Part shown: positions 47,465-59,254 of the stretch, piece by piece
Layout: every line of letters starts with the position of its first letter
How positions within the stretch are numbered: position 1 is the first letter of the stretch
Assembly (NCBI GenBank): GCA_027475525.1
Contig: JAMWFC010000044.1
Coordinates: 300,074-364,073 of the forward strand
Direction of reading: 5' to 3'
DNA length: 64,000 nt
Origin: Macrolepiota albuminosa
Taxonomy: Eukaryota; Basidiomycota; Agaricomycetes; Agaricales; Agaricaceae
Program-made: the position numbers and the translations under genes
The notes under the pieces: model-generated
The model's database searches: none
What the model saw: the letters and a program-made list of their open reading frames with translations, nothing else
What the model was told of the DNA's origin: nothing

Positions 47465-48164
47465 TTTATCGGTTCCTTTCATCATGCGTTTCCTTGCAGA
47501 TATCAGCTTTAATCTATCGCCCTATCATTTCAACTTTTGGATTAATTTCTCGGTCTTTCTTTCCTTTTTGGGTTCTGCAGTAGACTCCTTATTTCGCTCA
47601 AAGAGCAGTTTTCGGGCCCTAGGCAGGACAACTAGTATGATATACACTATCCAACTATATCTCTCAGGTACAATTTATGAGTTCAATTCTAGCACACTTC
47701 AGGATATTGGAGAGAATTCTGAAGAAATACTTGTTAAAAACAGGTTATGTAATTGATCTCTGGAAAGTCTGTAAAAATGCCTAGTTGGGACATTTTCATG
47801 GAATTTTCTGGAGAAACACTTGTTGAAAGGCCATAGAAGGACTAAAGAAAAGAAACTTGCAGTTGGCAGTGTTAGACACAGAAAGACTATGTACGTTAAG
47901 ACTAGTGTATGTACGGTATAACATGTGTATGCTCACCTCAGTCGAGTATGCCAATGACTGAGGTGGTACGTGATCTGAATCCGACATAAAACTTCCCAAC
48001 TATACAGTTCCTCTATTTCCTAATCCATATTTCCCTCTGCAGTGGTGGCATTGGTCACATGTGTGTGCACCTCCACAATCAACCTCCAATACTCCCCCAG
48101 ACTTGTGGTTGCATCATTCCTCATACAAGCACAGCTCAACACAGAACTTGTAATGCTGTGGCCT
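47465..48164. repeat. Repeat debris with dispersed repeat copy B and LTR-like hairpin
   Basis: About 47697-47842 is similar to 18245-18410 (shared GGAGAAACACTTGTTGAAAG and TTCTGAAGAAATA motifs). A perfect 10-bp inverted repeat, CACCTCAGTC at 47934-47943 and GACTGAGGTG at 47956-47965, resembles the hairpin at 22326-22363. No coding capacity. Confidence 0.5.
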
Positions 48165-48999
48165 CAGCAACAATTGCATGTGGTCTAAGAGGCCTTTTCA
48201 AAGAGCTAGAAGTATTTCCCCCAGATCATATATCAAAGCTTGAAGCAATCTGATTATTTTTCCCAGTTTTCACATTTTGTAATTCCAAGTTGTATATCCT
48301 CAGATGCAAATAAGCACAGCAACAGTTGGTCCAATAGGCCTCCTCAAAGAGCTAGAAGCAATCTGATCATTTCTTCTAATTCTCATATCCTCAGACCTCA
48401 TATTCTCAGTTCAAAATGAAGTGGTATAACCACTGAAGTAAATCTTCTATTTGTATGATGCTCATCAGGATTAGTCATTTGTAACTGTTAAAGCCTGTTT
48501 CAAATCCTAGCCTGCTGTCTTTGACCTTCAGGAGTACTGGATTCATTATTAAAATGAGTAGTTGAAGATTGCCTGGAAAAATAATTGTTAAGCATTTTTA
48601 TAGCTCAAAACCATTGAAAGACACTTACATAATGAGTGTATCAATAGCTCAAAGTTGTCAAAGTGTTATAAGCTGAATTGAATTTTTCTTGATTTTTTTT
48701 TTTTGATTTTTTTAAGCATTTATAAAGCTCAGAAACAATAAAAGTCATTTACATGGTAGTGTAATAGCCCAGACTTTTACTATAAGCTGAATTGAATTTT
48801 ACCTGATTTTTCTGTAACTTCTTTTGAATTTTTTAAGCTTTTTCTAAGCCCAAATATATTAAAAATTACTTACAATGATCAATCAATAGCTGAAAGTTGT
48901 CAAGCTATTGAATGTTTGTTAAGATTTATCAATCAATCAATTATTACTTACTTTGTAGTCAAATTTCAAAGTTGTAGCTAAATTGATCATTTACACTGG

Positions 49000-49127
49000 C
49001 TCAAAAAACTGCCTCAATGTTTGGCCTTTTTAGAAGGATTCACATGGTGTGCATCAATTACTTAAGCAAAAAATTGTGGAATATCACATGACATACAACT
49101 GCATCCTGGCTTCACAATGATGTATAA
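49000..49127. repeat. Fragment of a second mariner-type terminus
   Basis: GGCTCAAAAAACTGCCTCAATG at about 49000 matches the right terminal sequence of the neighbouring element (AGTCAAAAAAACTGCCTCAATG near 50392) and faces it tail to tail, suggesting that two copies of the same family were inserted here. Confidence 0.5.
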
Positions 49128-50468
49128 ATCATGTGATTTTGACAAGAACTTGCTGATTAATAAATCAAACAAAATATTCAATTATTGGGGCAGTTTTTTG
49201 ACCCACTTTAATTTACTCTAATTTTCATATCTAGTACTTGGTATGGCCTCCATTTGTCTTGATAACCGCTTTAAGCCTTCTAGGCATGCTCTATATGAGG
49301 CTTTGGCATACTTCTGGTGGTATTACATTCCACTCCCTGACCACACTCTCTCACAACTCATGCACTTCTTTGAGAGGTACCTCATACTCCAAAAGTTTGC
49401 ACTTGATGTAAACTCAGAGGTGTTCAATGGTCAGGAGATTAAGCAGGCCAGGATATTACAATGATGTTATTATCAGGAAACCAGGCTGTTGCTCTTTAGG
49501 AGGTGTGTTTTAGGTTATTGTCTTGCTAAAAATATTGTTCTTTCTCTTCCATTTCCAACTTCTCAAAGCTTTCAACCACTTTCTCATCCAAAATCTTACA
49601 ATACTGTGCAGCATCCATCTTCCCCTGAACTTTTATGAGCTTCTCCACTCTATTCCAACCTATGCAGCCCCATATCATTAAATTGTTTCCTCCTCCATGC
49701 TTGACAGTTGGTGTAGTGGTGTGGTCAGATAGTAGTTCTCCTGAAACTTTCTACACAAATACCTTCCTATCTGATCCAATCCAATTAATTTTTGTCTCAT
49801 CACTCCACAAAACCCTCTTCCAATTCTCCACTGTCCAGTTTTTATGATACTAAGCAAACTTGAGCTGGTTTGCACAACAAGCAGTGTTGAGCATGGGAAC
49901 TTTCTTCTTTGTTGCTGAGCAAAAACCTGCCTCCTTCAATGCATTTCTGACTGTCTGAGGATCAACAGAATTGGAGATGACAGAAGTAATGAACTGTGTG
50001 GCTTGAACAGCATTATCCAGCTTTCCAATAATAATTTGATGAATAATAGACTATTTGTCATGTGCTGTAAGCTTGGAAGAACAACCTCCAGAATGATTCT
50101 CTTTGCTGCTCTCCAGTTTTTTTGCTGATCCTCCCTACAGTGCCCTTTTCCAGTTTTTGCTTAGATTTGATGCTGAGAATACCCCTCATTGAAAAGAGAA
50201 GCAACAGAAGAGTGATTGGCGGCAGCAGAAATAGATCACATAATAGTAGTAGAGTATCAAGAAGGTGATTGATTAAAGTTGAACATGTCAAATTAGTATA
50301 AATAAGGTCAAGTAACCTTATTTATACTTTCCACAAGGTGTCTCCATTTTCTACTGCTGAAAAGTGTTGAGAAAATATGAAAATTAGAGTGAGTCAAAAA
50401 AACTGCCTCAATGATTGAATATTTTGTTAGATTTATTAATCAGCAAGTTCTTGTCCAAATCACATGAT
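49128..50468 (-). mobile_element. Degenerate Tc1/mariner DNA transposon
   Basis: Terminal inverted repeats of about 95-105 bp: left 49128-49230, right 50375-50468 (shared AATCATGTGATTT, AACTTGCTGATTAATAAATC, AATATTCAAT and GGCAGTTTTTTGAC, ending at AATTTTCATAT inside). On the minus strand lie remnants of a transposase: a WKRVLWSDETKI segment near 49790-49840 with the first catalytic Asp, and a C-terminal NTSEF...EVCQSL...MPRRLKAVI region near 49245-49440, including the IEHL-VYIK equivalent of the Tc1 family's NPIEHLW motif. Many stops interrupt it, so it cannot move by itself. Confidence 0.82.
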
Positions 50469-50784
50469 TTCTATATTCTATAGTATATGGGACAAGGCCT
50501 GGGAAATGATCTGATTAGTCAGTTCTGACTAAGGCTGACAAAGAATTGCCTTTTTCATTTGTTTTTTGGTCTGTTTTTCAATAGATAAGAAAAAAAAAGT
50601 GTATATTGAATATAATTCAATAAAAAAGAGTGTGTATTCAATGTTTCAATGTATGCTATCTCTCAGACACATGTGAGAGGTGTCCGGAGTCTGTAGATGT
50701 GGCCGAGGCCAAAACACAATTTAGTGGACACCAGTTTTCACGCCTTGCATGTTCTTAAACCAAACAGTATCAATTTTTCCATGG

Positions 50785-51190
50785 TTTCAACATTGTAGTA
50801 AGTAAACTACACTATAAAGTAAGTGTTGATTGATTGATTGATTTACAAATATTAATAACCATTCTTATAGCAACACTTTGAAACTTGATTACAAAGTAAG
50901 TATTGATTGATTGATTGATTGATTGATATTAATAAATAATTGATCTAGCTACAACTTTGAAATTTGATTACAAAGTAAGTATTGACTGATTGATTGATTG
51001 ATGACCATTAACAAACATTCTTATAGCAAAATTTTCAAACTCAACTACAAAGTAAGTAATGATTGATTGATTGATTGATGACCATTAACAAACATTCTTA
51101 TAGCAAAATTTTCAAACTCAACTACAAAGTAAGTAATGATTGATTGATTGATTGATGATCCTTAACAAACATTCAATAGCTCGACAACTT
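50785..51190. repeat. Minisatellite with 77-bp units and (TTGA)n tracts
   Basis: Units containing ACAAAGTAAGTAxTGATTGATTGATTGATTGATG and CATTAACAAACATTCTTATAGCAAAATTTTCAAACTCAACT recur with starts at 51001, 51078 and 51155, an exact 77-bp period; more diverged units lie to the left. Spacers and repeats are not CRISPR-like. Confidence 0.9.
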
Positions 51191-51678
51191 TCAGCTATTG
51201 ATTGATCATTGTAAGTGATTTTTAATGTATTTGAGCTTAGAAAATGCTTAAAAAATTCGAAAAAATCACAGAAAAATCAGGAAAAATTCAATTCAGCTTA
51301 TAGTGAACTTTGGGCTATTGTACACCATCATGTAAGTGACTTTTATTGTTTTTGAGCTTTATAAATGCTTAAAAAATTCAGAAAAATTCAATTCAGCTTA
51401 TAGTAACACTTTGACAACTTTGGGCTATTGATATACTCATCATGTAAGTGTCTTTCAATGGTTTTAAGCTATAAAAGTGCTTAAAAAATTATTCTTTCAG
51501 GCAATCTTCAACTACTCATTCTAATAATGGACCCAGTACTTCTGAAGGTCAAAGACAGCAGGCTAGGATTCAAAGCAGGCTACAACAGTTACAAATAACT
51601 GATCCTGATGAGTGCCATGCAAATAGAAGTAGAAGATCTACTTCAGTGGTTATACCACTTCATTAAGGAACTGGGGAT

Positions 51679-53322
51679 ATGAGAACTGGGGATATGGAAA
51701 CTGAGGATATAAGAACTGGGGATATGAGAATTGAAAGAAATAATCAAATTGCCTCTAGCTCTTTGAGGAAGCCTATTAGACCAACTGTTGCTGTAGACTT
51801 ATTTGCATCTGAGGATGTACAACTTGGAACTACAGGATTGGGGGATATGAGAACTGAGGGAAACAATCAGATTGCTTCAAGCTCTGGGGAAAATACTTCT
51901 AGCTCTTTGAGAAGGCCTGTTAGACCACCAACTGTTGCTGAAGATCTATTTGCTAGGGCTATTCCTGAAACTCATTTACCTGAAGGATGAAATGCCCCTT
52001 TGCAAAATCCAATTCCTAGAATAATACCATTTCTACCTTTTCCTGCACATAGAGCTCCTTATGTGCCTTCAATAGTAGTACCTCTACCAGCTGCTGTGCA
52101 TGGAAGAGATCATAGAGTGAGATCAGTCAATCAGCCTGTAGTTGGTGGGACTGCTATGAGTATACCTGAAACTCATTTGCCTAAAGGTTGGGATGCTCCT
52201 TTACGGAATCCCATATCTAGAATGCTTGCTTTGCATAGAGATGCTTTGCCAAACTTCACAATGCCACTACTACTGCCACCTGCAGTTGGAAATAGAGGGA
52301 GACCAATTAACCAGCAGGTTGCTCCTATACAAGCACAAACATTAGCAGCATTGCAAGACCAAGAAAGGTTAAGGCATATCGCTGCAGCTCAGGAGCAGGA
52401 TAGACAATGGCAGGCACTAGTAGTATTGCAAGAGCAACAGAGGCAACAACAGGCATTAGCAGTATTGCATGAGCAACAACAGCTCAGAGAGCAAGAAAGA
52501 CAATTACAAATATCACACCAGCCAGAGGTGAGACAAAGACAACTTTTAAAGGTTGCATTGGCTAAGAAAGATTAACAGGATGTAGATCTCAATCCTGAAC
52601 ATAGGCCTTTGAATGAGGCTAGGGCTCAAAGGATTTTTCAAAGCTGGAAATAGGAACATGCAGCTGATTTGGAGGAGGACTTTAACAATCTAGATGCTCA
52701 AGATCTGGATGATCCTGTTGACAATAGAAGGCAGCAAAATCCAGCAGCAGGGCAACTGAAACCTCTTCTTCATCCTCCCATTCTACAACAACCTATAAAT
52801 GCTCTTCTAAGAGGAAGACAGCCTAGAAATGATCCTGCTGAGGATATAGAGGAGGACTTAGAATATGTGGATCCACCTGTGCAAAATCTACCAGCACCTC
52901 CCATCCTACAAAGGGTTGATCATATTCAAGGCATAAATGCTCTTCCAAGAGGAAGACAGCTTTATATAGATGAACCCTCAGCACATTATCTTGGTTTTAT
53001 GGATGTCATATGTCCACACTGTCAGACTCTACATTGGCCTGCTGAAAAGCTTACCAGTTCTACTAGACATCATACAAAATTTGACATGTGCTGTCTGCAA
53101 GGCCAGATTAATTTGCCTAGACTTGCAAATGCTCCATTAGAACTGCTTAACTTGCTCCAAAGTCACCATCCTCTTTCTGATGCTTTTAAAGCATCTATTT
53201 GCCAATACAATGCAGCCTTTGCATTTACATCTCTGGAAGTCAAAATTGACCAGGAAATTACCAATGCTCCTGGACCATACAGCTTTAGGATCAATAGAGA
53301 GCTCCAAGACAAGAGCGCAGGT
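51679..53322 (+). pseudogene. Helitron Rep/helicase protein, N-terminal fragment
   Basis: Open segments 51679-51990, 52000-52575 and 52669-53322 lie in one orientation with stops between them. The first two parts are low complexity, with Gln-rich coiled-coil-like sequence around 52350-52550. The third contains a zinc-like CPHCQTLHWPAEKL...FDMCCLQGQINLP motif. It is followed by YNAAFAFTSLEVKID and GPYSFRINRELQ, the typical domain ahead of the Rep HUH region in fungal Helitrons. The Rep nuclease and helicase domains are absent: the sequence is cut at about 53320 where the next element begins. Confidence 0.8.
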
Positions 53323-53434
53323 TGTGCCAGCAGTAGGTGGAACACGTTTATATATAAACAAATAATAAAAAAACAAAAAGAGAGTGACTTCTCCTCTGGG
53401 TCCGCTGTATATACATGTGACTCTAGAGTGCGTA

Positions 53435-56400
53435 TCAGCTGAAATGGTTTGAGTGAAATACTCGGAAGTACCTACACAACAAATTATGGGTCAAAGACTC
53501 GTCTGACAATGCCCCCACACCAGCGCCCGTCTCAGTCACCATTGACTCCTCCTCCAGTGTGACGTTAATCGCAGGAGGGGGGGGCGCCGATTCCGTCCTC
53601 GGTAGGGTGATAGGCCCCTCGACTACAGGCATGTCTACCACCATAGAATCAGTTAGTGCGACGTTAATCGCTGAAACATTGGTGGGTAGCGTACCATGCG
53701 CCGCCGTGCATGGTATGAGATTGACCCAGCTTGGGTCTGCGTCGGCTGCAGGCATGTTATGCACTGCTGGGTGCTTTAGAAGGTGGACCTGGTTCGGGTC
53801 CATGCCGATGAGGTAGTAGAGGCCATTGGCCTCGGAGTTCTCGGAAAGACGACTCTCCTTGTCGTGCTTGAACATAAGACGATAATGATCGTCTTTGGTC
53901 ATCTCCCACCATCCATCCCATTGTGGAATTGTGGGGGGGGTACCATATTCGTTCAAGCGCTCCATGCGCTCGTTGTCAATTTGGCAAAAGATGTCCATAG
54001 ACATCGTGGGGGCATGGAACTGCTGTTCCAGGAAGACCACACCGTAGGTATATGCGTGGTCCACCCAGTTGGCAGGTATCCGATTGTGCAATAAGATGCG
54101 TAGCGTGTCGTCGTCTGAGAAGTTCCATGCAAAGTTGTCGGGGACGTGCACGGGGTGGAGTTCCAGCTGGGGCCCTCTCTGGGGCTCGAACAGCTGGGGG
54201 AACATGTCATTATACGAGGCAATAGCCTCACGGTACAAACCTGGGCGGGCCATGACAAGGGTCATGCGCCACACAATCATGGGCTTGGCTGCGCTGTTAG
54301 CACAAAGAGCTCGACACAAGGCGAACCCGAAGAGGGTTTGCCAGTGCATGCGGTAGGCATGATCAACCGCAATGCCTTGGTACGTGTTTTCCAAACCAGG
54401 ACGTCCAAAGATCAGCGCGTACTGCACGAGCTGATCCAGGTCAAACAGTGTAGATGGGTCTTGAGCGCGCATTATGCGCAGCGCAGTTGAGCCGTCTTCT
54501 TTTGTGTGCAGGAAGTGCCCCAGAATGTGTCAGCACTCGACAAGCGCAAGGTCGTCTGTCCCCTGGGCTGGGTTGACGAGGTCTTGATAGCGCGGGTCCT
54601 TCATCAGGAGCATCATTGTTTGGTCATGTAATGACTCATCGGTTCGCTAGGCGAACATCTGAAGCTCTGTGATGAGGAGGTAGGCGGTAACCCGGTCGTG
54701 ACGGGGAGCATGCTTGTTTGAGTAATATTTGTAGAGCCGATCCAGCTCTAATGGCGTGCGAGGAAGGCTGTGAGGAGAATACTTGTAAACAACACTGGCA
54801 GGAATGCCAGCATGGTGCCCAGAAGAAAACTCATACGCCGCTGCCCGATTGGCCTCGGCTCCCAACAGCATGGTGTTTGAATGATACGAATAATACGTGC
54901 AGTGGCTGAGTGCTCCTCTGAAGCACGAGTTTGTGTGCTCGATATCAAGCGGTCCCCACACCTTCACCCCCAATCCATTGGGGATTCTCCCCGAGAACTT
55001 ATCCTTGGCCCTCTGTTTGAGGGCATGCAGCTCCTTGGCACGGATCGCCTTCTTTTTTGCAATGTGCTTATTGCACGATACTCGCTGGAATCGGTCCGCT
55101 GCTGATTCCCCTTCCTCTGCCTCCTCCTCATGCTCCGAGCTCGACTCTCCATAGTCGCTCTCATCAGATAAGGAGGCCACGGGTGCTTTGCCTTTTTCAG
55201 GCATGGGACGATTCTTCGAGGTCACCACCAGACCATCATATTGCTTGGGAGAGCGAGGGTCGGTGGTCAAGACGACCACGGGAAAGTGTGCCTGCAGTGC
55301 TGGCACAGTAACGGGCAACAAGAACAACATTGAGGCCTTCCCGGCCTGTGCGGGAATGCCAGCTGGGAACTCTATCACCTCCAGCTTGGAGGCATCAAGA
55401 GGAGGCTTACAGCCTCGACGTTGGCGTACCGACCCTGACTTGGCCAGGGCAGATGATTTGAATGGTGGCTGAGCCACCAGAGGGGCAGGCGCATTTCACG
55501 CCAGAGTCCTCCCTCCAGGCTCAGCTCGAGGCATAACGGTAGTGGGCACTCTTGGCGCCACAGCGACGGGTTTGGACCCCCTAGGTGGGGCCCAGGATGA
55601 TGCAGTTTCCCGCTGACTCAGGGACAGGCCTGCCAAGGGTTCACTGACTGCAGCCAACAACTCTGAGGAAGCCTGAGGGCCCGATTTGGGTAACCGTGAT
55701 GACAAAGCAACGGTCTGAGCAGGCTGCTCATAGCATGCGAATTGCGCGTCCAATGACATCCTTGCCCGTGGCGGGTTGACCGGTCGACTGGGCTGATATT
55801 TAGCCCTCTTAACCTCGGAGGTCGGTTCCTCAACCGTTGCAATTTTGCACTTAGATGTGCGTTTGATCTGTTCCAGCGCTACGACGCGCTGCCTCTTCAT
55901 CAGCTCAATCTGGTCAAGCAATCCTTCCATCACCATCATGGCCAAACTGTCCTGCAGGAAGGACGCAGTTGCAGGGACTGGCTGTCCTGCTGCTTCCAGT
56001 CTGCCCAACAGCACGTCTGGCACTGCTAACCTCTGTGCTTGTGGCACAGGCTCCTCATACAACTCAGCTACAGGCCGATGCACCCATGGCACTGATGGCA
56101 GCCCCATCACCACACCCGCATACGTCAGATGCAACGCGGACGAGTGTGGCAATGGTTCCTGGTAATAACACTTGTGGCGCATGCTGTCCTCCAGATGCCC
56201 ATAGCACCCTTTGTCATCGACCTCCATCTCCTGCGAGTGGAGGGGTGTTTGGTATGGCAGCGGCTCCTCGCAGCCTGGATAGGCCACACCCACTGACTGA
56301 AACTGGCTTGCCGCCGGATATGGCAGCTGCCTCTGGTACTGAGTCGACATTTGTATATTCGGGGGTCTTCCTCCTCCACTAGAGCCTTGCCGGCTCTGAT

Positions 56401-56443
56401 CACTCTTTTGCAGCCCCCAATAGGCCATTTTCATGAGACACAT
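53435..56443 (-). pseudogene. Accessory ORF (about 1000 codons) of unknown function
   Basis: Three open segments, 56443-55496, 55477-54647 and 54472-53435, are all in one frame, interrupted only by TGA at 55498-55496, TAG at 54649-54647 and TGA at 54532-54530. The N-terminal third is Pro/Gln-rich with a possible coiled coil (LLDQIELMKRQRVVALEQIKR). The middle has an acidic run and a KYSPHSLPRTPLELDRL motif. The C-terminal third is globular with QYALIFGRPGLENTYQGIAVDHAY, IPANWVDHAYTYGVVFLEQQF and a Pro-rich tail. From memory, similar ORFs recur in large numbers in ectomycorrhizal Agaricomycetes, often in transposon-rich DNA; no function known. It sits 3' of the Ty3 integrase on the same strand, either as an extra gene of that element or an adjacent unit. 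Confidence 0.6.
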
Positions 56444-56751
56444 AGACTACGTGTATTGGGACTGATAAAAAAAAGAAAAAAACAATCTCCCAACTCTGCT
56501 AGTGGTGTAAACAACCACAAATACATGCCACCCGGCCTCTCACCAGTGATCATAGTCACGTAAACAGTCACAATCAGCAGCCACAATTAGTAGCCACCCG
56601 GTTAGTCACCGGCTATCAAAGTGGACTTTGTCCACATTCCAACACCACACGTGCGTTATGCACGTTTTGCTAGCTGTTGAGGGCGTTTCACGCCCTGCAA
56701 CTCCAGGTATCTGTCCATCGCTGCAAGGTCTTTGCAGTTCACTAGCGGTTC
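56444..56751. other. Non-coding link between accessory ORF and integrase; possible LTR edge
   Basis: On the minus strand TGTTGGAATGTGGACA begins at 56644, a sequence that looks like the 5' end of an LTR soon after the polyprotein. I could not find the matching LTR because the other end of the element lies outside the window. An A-rich run is present at 56467-56482. Confidence 0.35.
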
Positions 56752-58210
56752 TCAGGTAGTATCACCTAAGCTCCACCTTACCTCGAATTTGAGGTTTCCT
56801 TTTGTCCACCGATGACCTATGAGGTCATCTACAAACCACTCCTGGTCATTGCCAGTTCCAAAGTCATACGGCTCCAGAGTCACGCGATTAGAGAAGAGCG
56901 CATCACTACTGGCCATATATGGTCGCAATAGCGACACATGAAACTTGGGAACTATCCTGCGTGCTTGCAGCGCATGGGGTAGTTCCAGCATGTAGTTAGA
57001 CGTGCTTGGCTCCGCCTCAAGGACTTTATATGGTCCAATCCACTTCGGACACAACTTACTTGCTCTGCCTTTCAGCAGGTTCAAGTTCTTTGTAGAAAGG
57101 TACACTAGGTTCTCTTTCTCGATGTCCGGTTCATTACGTCTGCGATTATTCGCATGTTTGGTCTGCCATACACGCGATTCTATAATCGCATCATGGGCAT
57201 CTGCCAAGTTCCCTAGCACATTGCGTGCAAACTGCTTTACTCCCACATGAATAGCTTCATCCGTACAGAGTTCACAAATCATGGATGGCATGTAGGCATT
57301 GTTGAGTTCAAAGGGTGAGTACCCTGTGGTTTCTGATATGCTTGTGTTTATCGCGAATTCCACAAGTGGACATCTATCCACCCAGTCCTTCTGATCAGGA
57401 CGTATGTACGAATGCTTGCAATATTTGCGCAATATTTCTATTCGCACGTTCAGTTTGACCATTTGTTTGCAGATGAAACGATGTCAACATGAGCAACTTT
57501 GCTCCTAGCAGTTTGTGCAACTCCTTCCACCATTTGGAAGTGAACTTAGCATCTCGATCGCTTACGATCAAACTTGGCAGTCCATGGAGGCGTACTATCT
57601 CCTTGAGATAGATCCACGACAAGTCCGATGCTGTCATGGTAGTTCTCACCGGGATGAGATGGACCATACTGGTCATTCGGCAGATCACTACCCAAAGGTA
57701 GTTAAAGCCTTTCGACTCGGGAAACGGACCTATAAAGTCCATCCTGATCGAATCCCAAGGTTTGACCAGTATAGGTAGTGAGTGAAGCTTTCCCGGTGGC
57801 TTCAATGTTGATACTTTTGACTGTTGACATAGCTCGCATGTTGAGCAAAATTGGCTCGTCTCTTTGGCCATTTGCGGCCACCAGTACCAGCACCGCACAT
57901 AGTCCAGCGTTTTCTGAGTTCCGAAGTGGCCCACTAATCTATGGGCCTGGTCCAGGATAGTCGTAATCAGCGACCTCTCCTGGGGAATGCAGATGACTTT
58001 GGACCCTGTGGGTCTGGTAAGGTAGACGAGCTGCTGCTCCACCTTGAAGCGTGGATGCGCTTGGATATTGTTCAGAATCTCTAAGAAGAGATTATCATCC
58101 TTGTATCCTTGCTGGATACGTGTGCGGAATTGCGCATTGCCTAAGCCAGGCATATGGTCCTGTGACTCCAGCGCTTGCTGGAGCATCATATCAGTACCTC
58201 TTGTAGGCAC
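56752..58210 (-). pseudogene. Integrase with C-terminal chromodomain, broken
   Basis: Two overlapping frames, 58210-57395 and 57462-56752, are separated by a frameshift near 57430. The zinc-binding HHCC region is present (HRLVGHFG, then CSTCELC). The catalytic D, D, E residues are visible in MDFIGPF, SDRDAKF and QTERANR. The C-terminal part has WIGPYKVLEAEP and then a chromodomain (EWFVDDLIGHRWTKGNLKFE...). The frame stops at 56752 with a stop codon exactly where the chromodomain normally has the Trp of a TWEP motif; EPLVNCKDL follows in frame. Chromodomains of this kind target integration to marked chromatin. Confidence 0.88.
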
Positions 58211-58234
58211 CTCTTGCCTCGTCTCTTCACTTGA

Positions 58235-59254
58235 CTAAGGGGCCTCATGATCTACTAGCACCTGGGCCTCGATATTGCGAGTCTCTTGCTGTTCATGCAG
58301 TCGCTTACTGTGACGTGTTTCTTGCACTCGCATGGCCCGTAGCTCGACCCTATGTTCCCTGATTTTGTGGAACCGATGCAGAGGCAAATCTTTGCCCTCT
58401 GGGTCAATATGTTTGTCCGCCTGGACATAGTCATGCACGTCATGGACGTCATCTCGAGTATCACTCTCGAAATATTGAGACAGGCAATCCACGACTTTGT
58501 TCAATTCACCTTTTACATAGGTGATGTCGAACTGATACCGCGACATGTAGTCAATCCAGCGACGTTGTTGTGGAGATAGGTGCACCTGAGTCTTAAAGAA
58601 CTCTAGTGCTTTGTGATCCGTAATGACGTGGATCTTATATCCCATCAGTTTATCCTCCTATTTTAGGAGGGCCTCCAGGATAGCGAGTGTTTCTAACTCG
58701 TGTACAGCATAATTCTGCTGAGCAGCAGTGAATTTACGGGACATAAATCCCACTGGTCAGCACGTCTGCCACATTTTACCTTGGCCAAACATGGCCCCAA
58801 CCCCAGTCTTCGACGCATCACATATGAGCCAGATGGGCTTGTCAATGCATATGCACTTAATCATCTCAAAACACCGCTGATGCAGCGGTCTCCAGAGAAA
58901 AGGGGACCCATTCTGGGTCATGGCCATAAGTGGCCCTGTATATGCAGTGATGTCTGGCAAGAAGTTGCCAATATAGTTCACAAGTCCAACAAATCGTTGG
59001 ATATCATTATATGTGCATGGAGTACGCCACTCTCGGATTCGATCGAGCTTATCTGTATCTGGGTGAATGCCCTTCTCGTCAATGACGTGACCGAGACAAT
59101 CTATACTCATTGTGTACAACTCGCACTTCTTCCATTTGAGATAGAGGCTGGCCTTCCGTAGCGGTTCAAATACGACTCGTAGGTGCTGCTCATGCTCCTC
59201 AATGGTGTCAGAAAATATGAATATATTGTCTAAATAGACGTTGATGACGCCCAA
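58235..59254 (-). pseudogene. RT C-terminal part and RNase H, broken
   Basis: Frame 59254-58757 begins just before the RT active site, which reads YLDN instead of YLDD, followed by IFSDTIEEHEQHL, LGHVIDEKGI and VGLVNYIGNFLPD. Then in the same frame after stops come the RNase H motifs FMSRKFTAAQQNYAVHELE, ITDHKALEFF and QFDITYVKGELNKVVDCLSQ (58645-58235). Stops occur at 58757 and near 58650, both explainable by CGA/TGG to stop changes. Confidence 0.85.

Larger units (their letters stand above)
48165..51945. repeat. Large inverted repeat (Helitron segment) around a mariner core
   Basis: The left arm (about 48165-48990) is the reverse complement of the right arm (about 50935-51945) at roughly 80 percent identity by eye. 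Both arms contain the same upstream sequence and the start of the Helitron ORF (for example CCTGATGAG and AGACAGCAGGCTAGGATT on the right, their complements on the left). The right arm is longer mainly because it has several 77-bp tandem units. The core, about 49128-50468, is a dead Tc1/mariner element. Confidence 0.75.

Noticed and set aside
50785..51190. Regularly spaced repeats that might suggest a CRISPR array
   Set aside because: Units are contiguous 77-bp minisatellite copies with (TTGA)n tracts, spacers are not unique, and the genome is eukaryotic.
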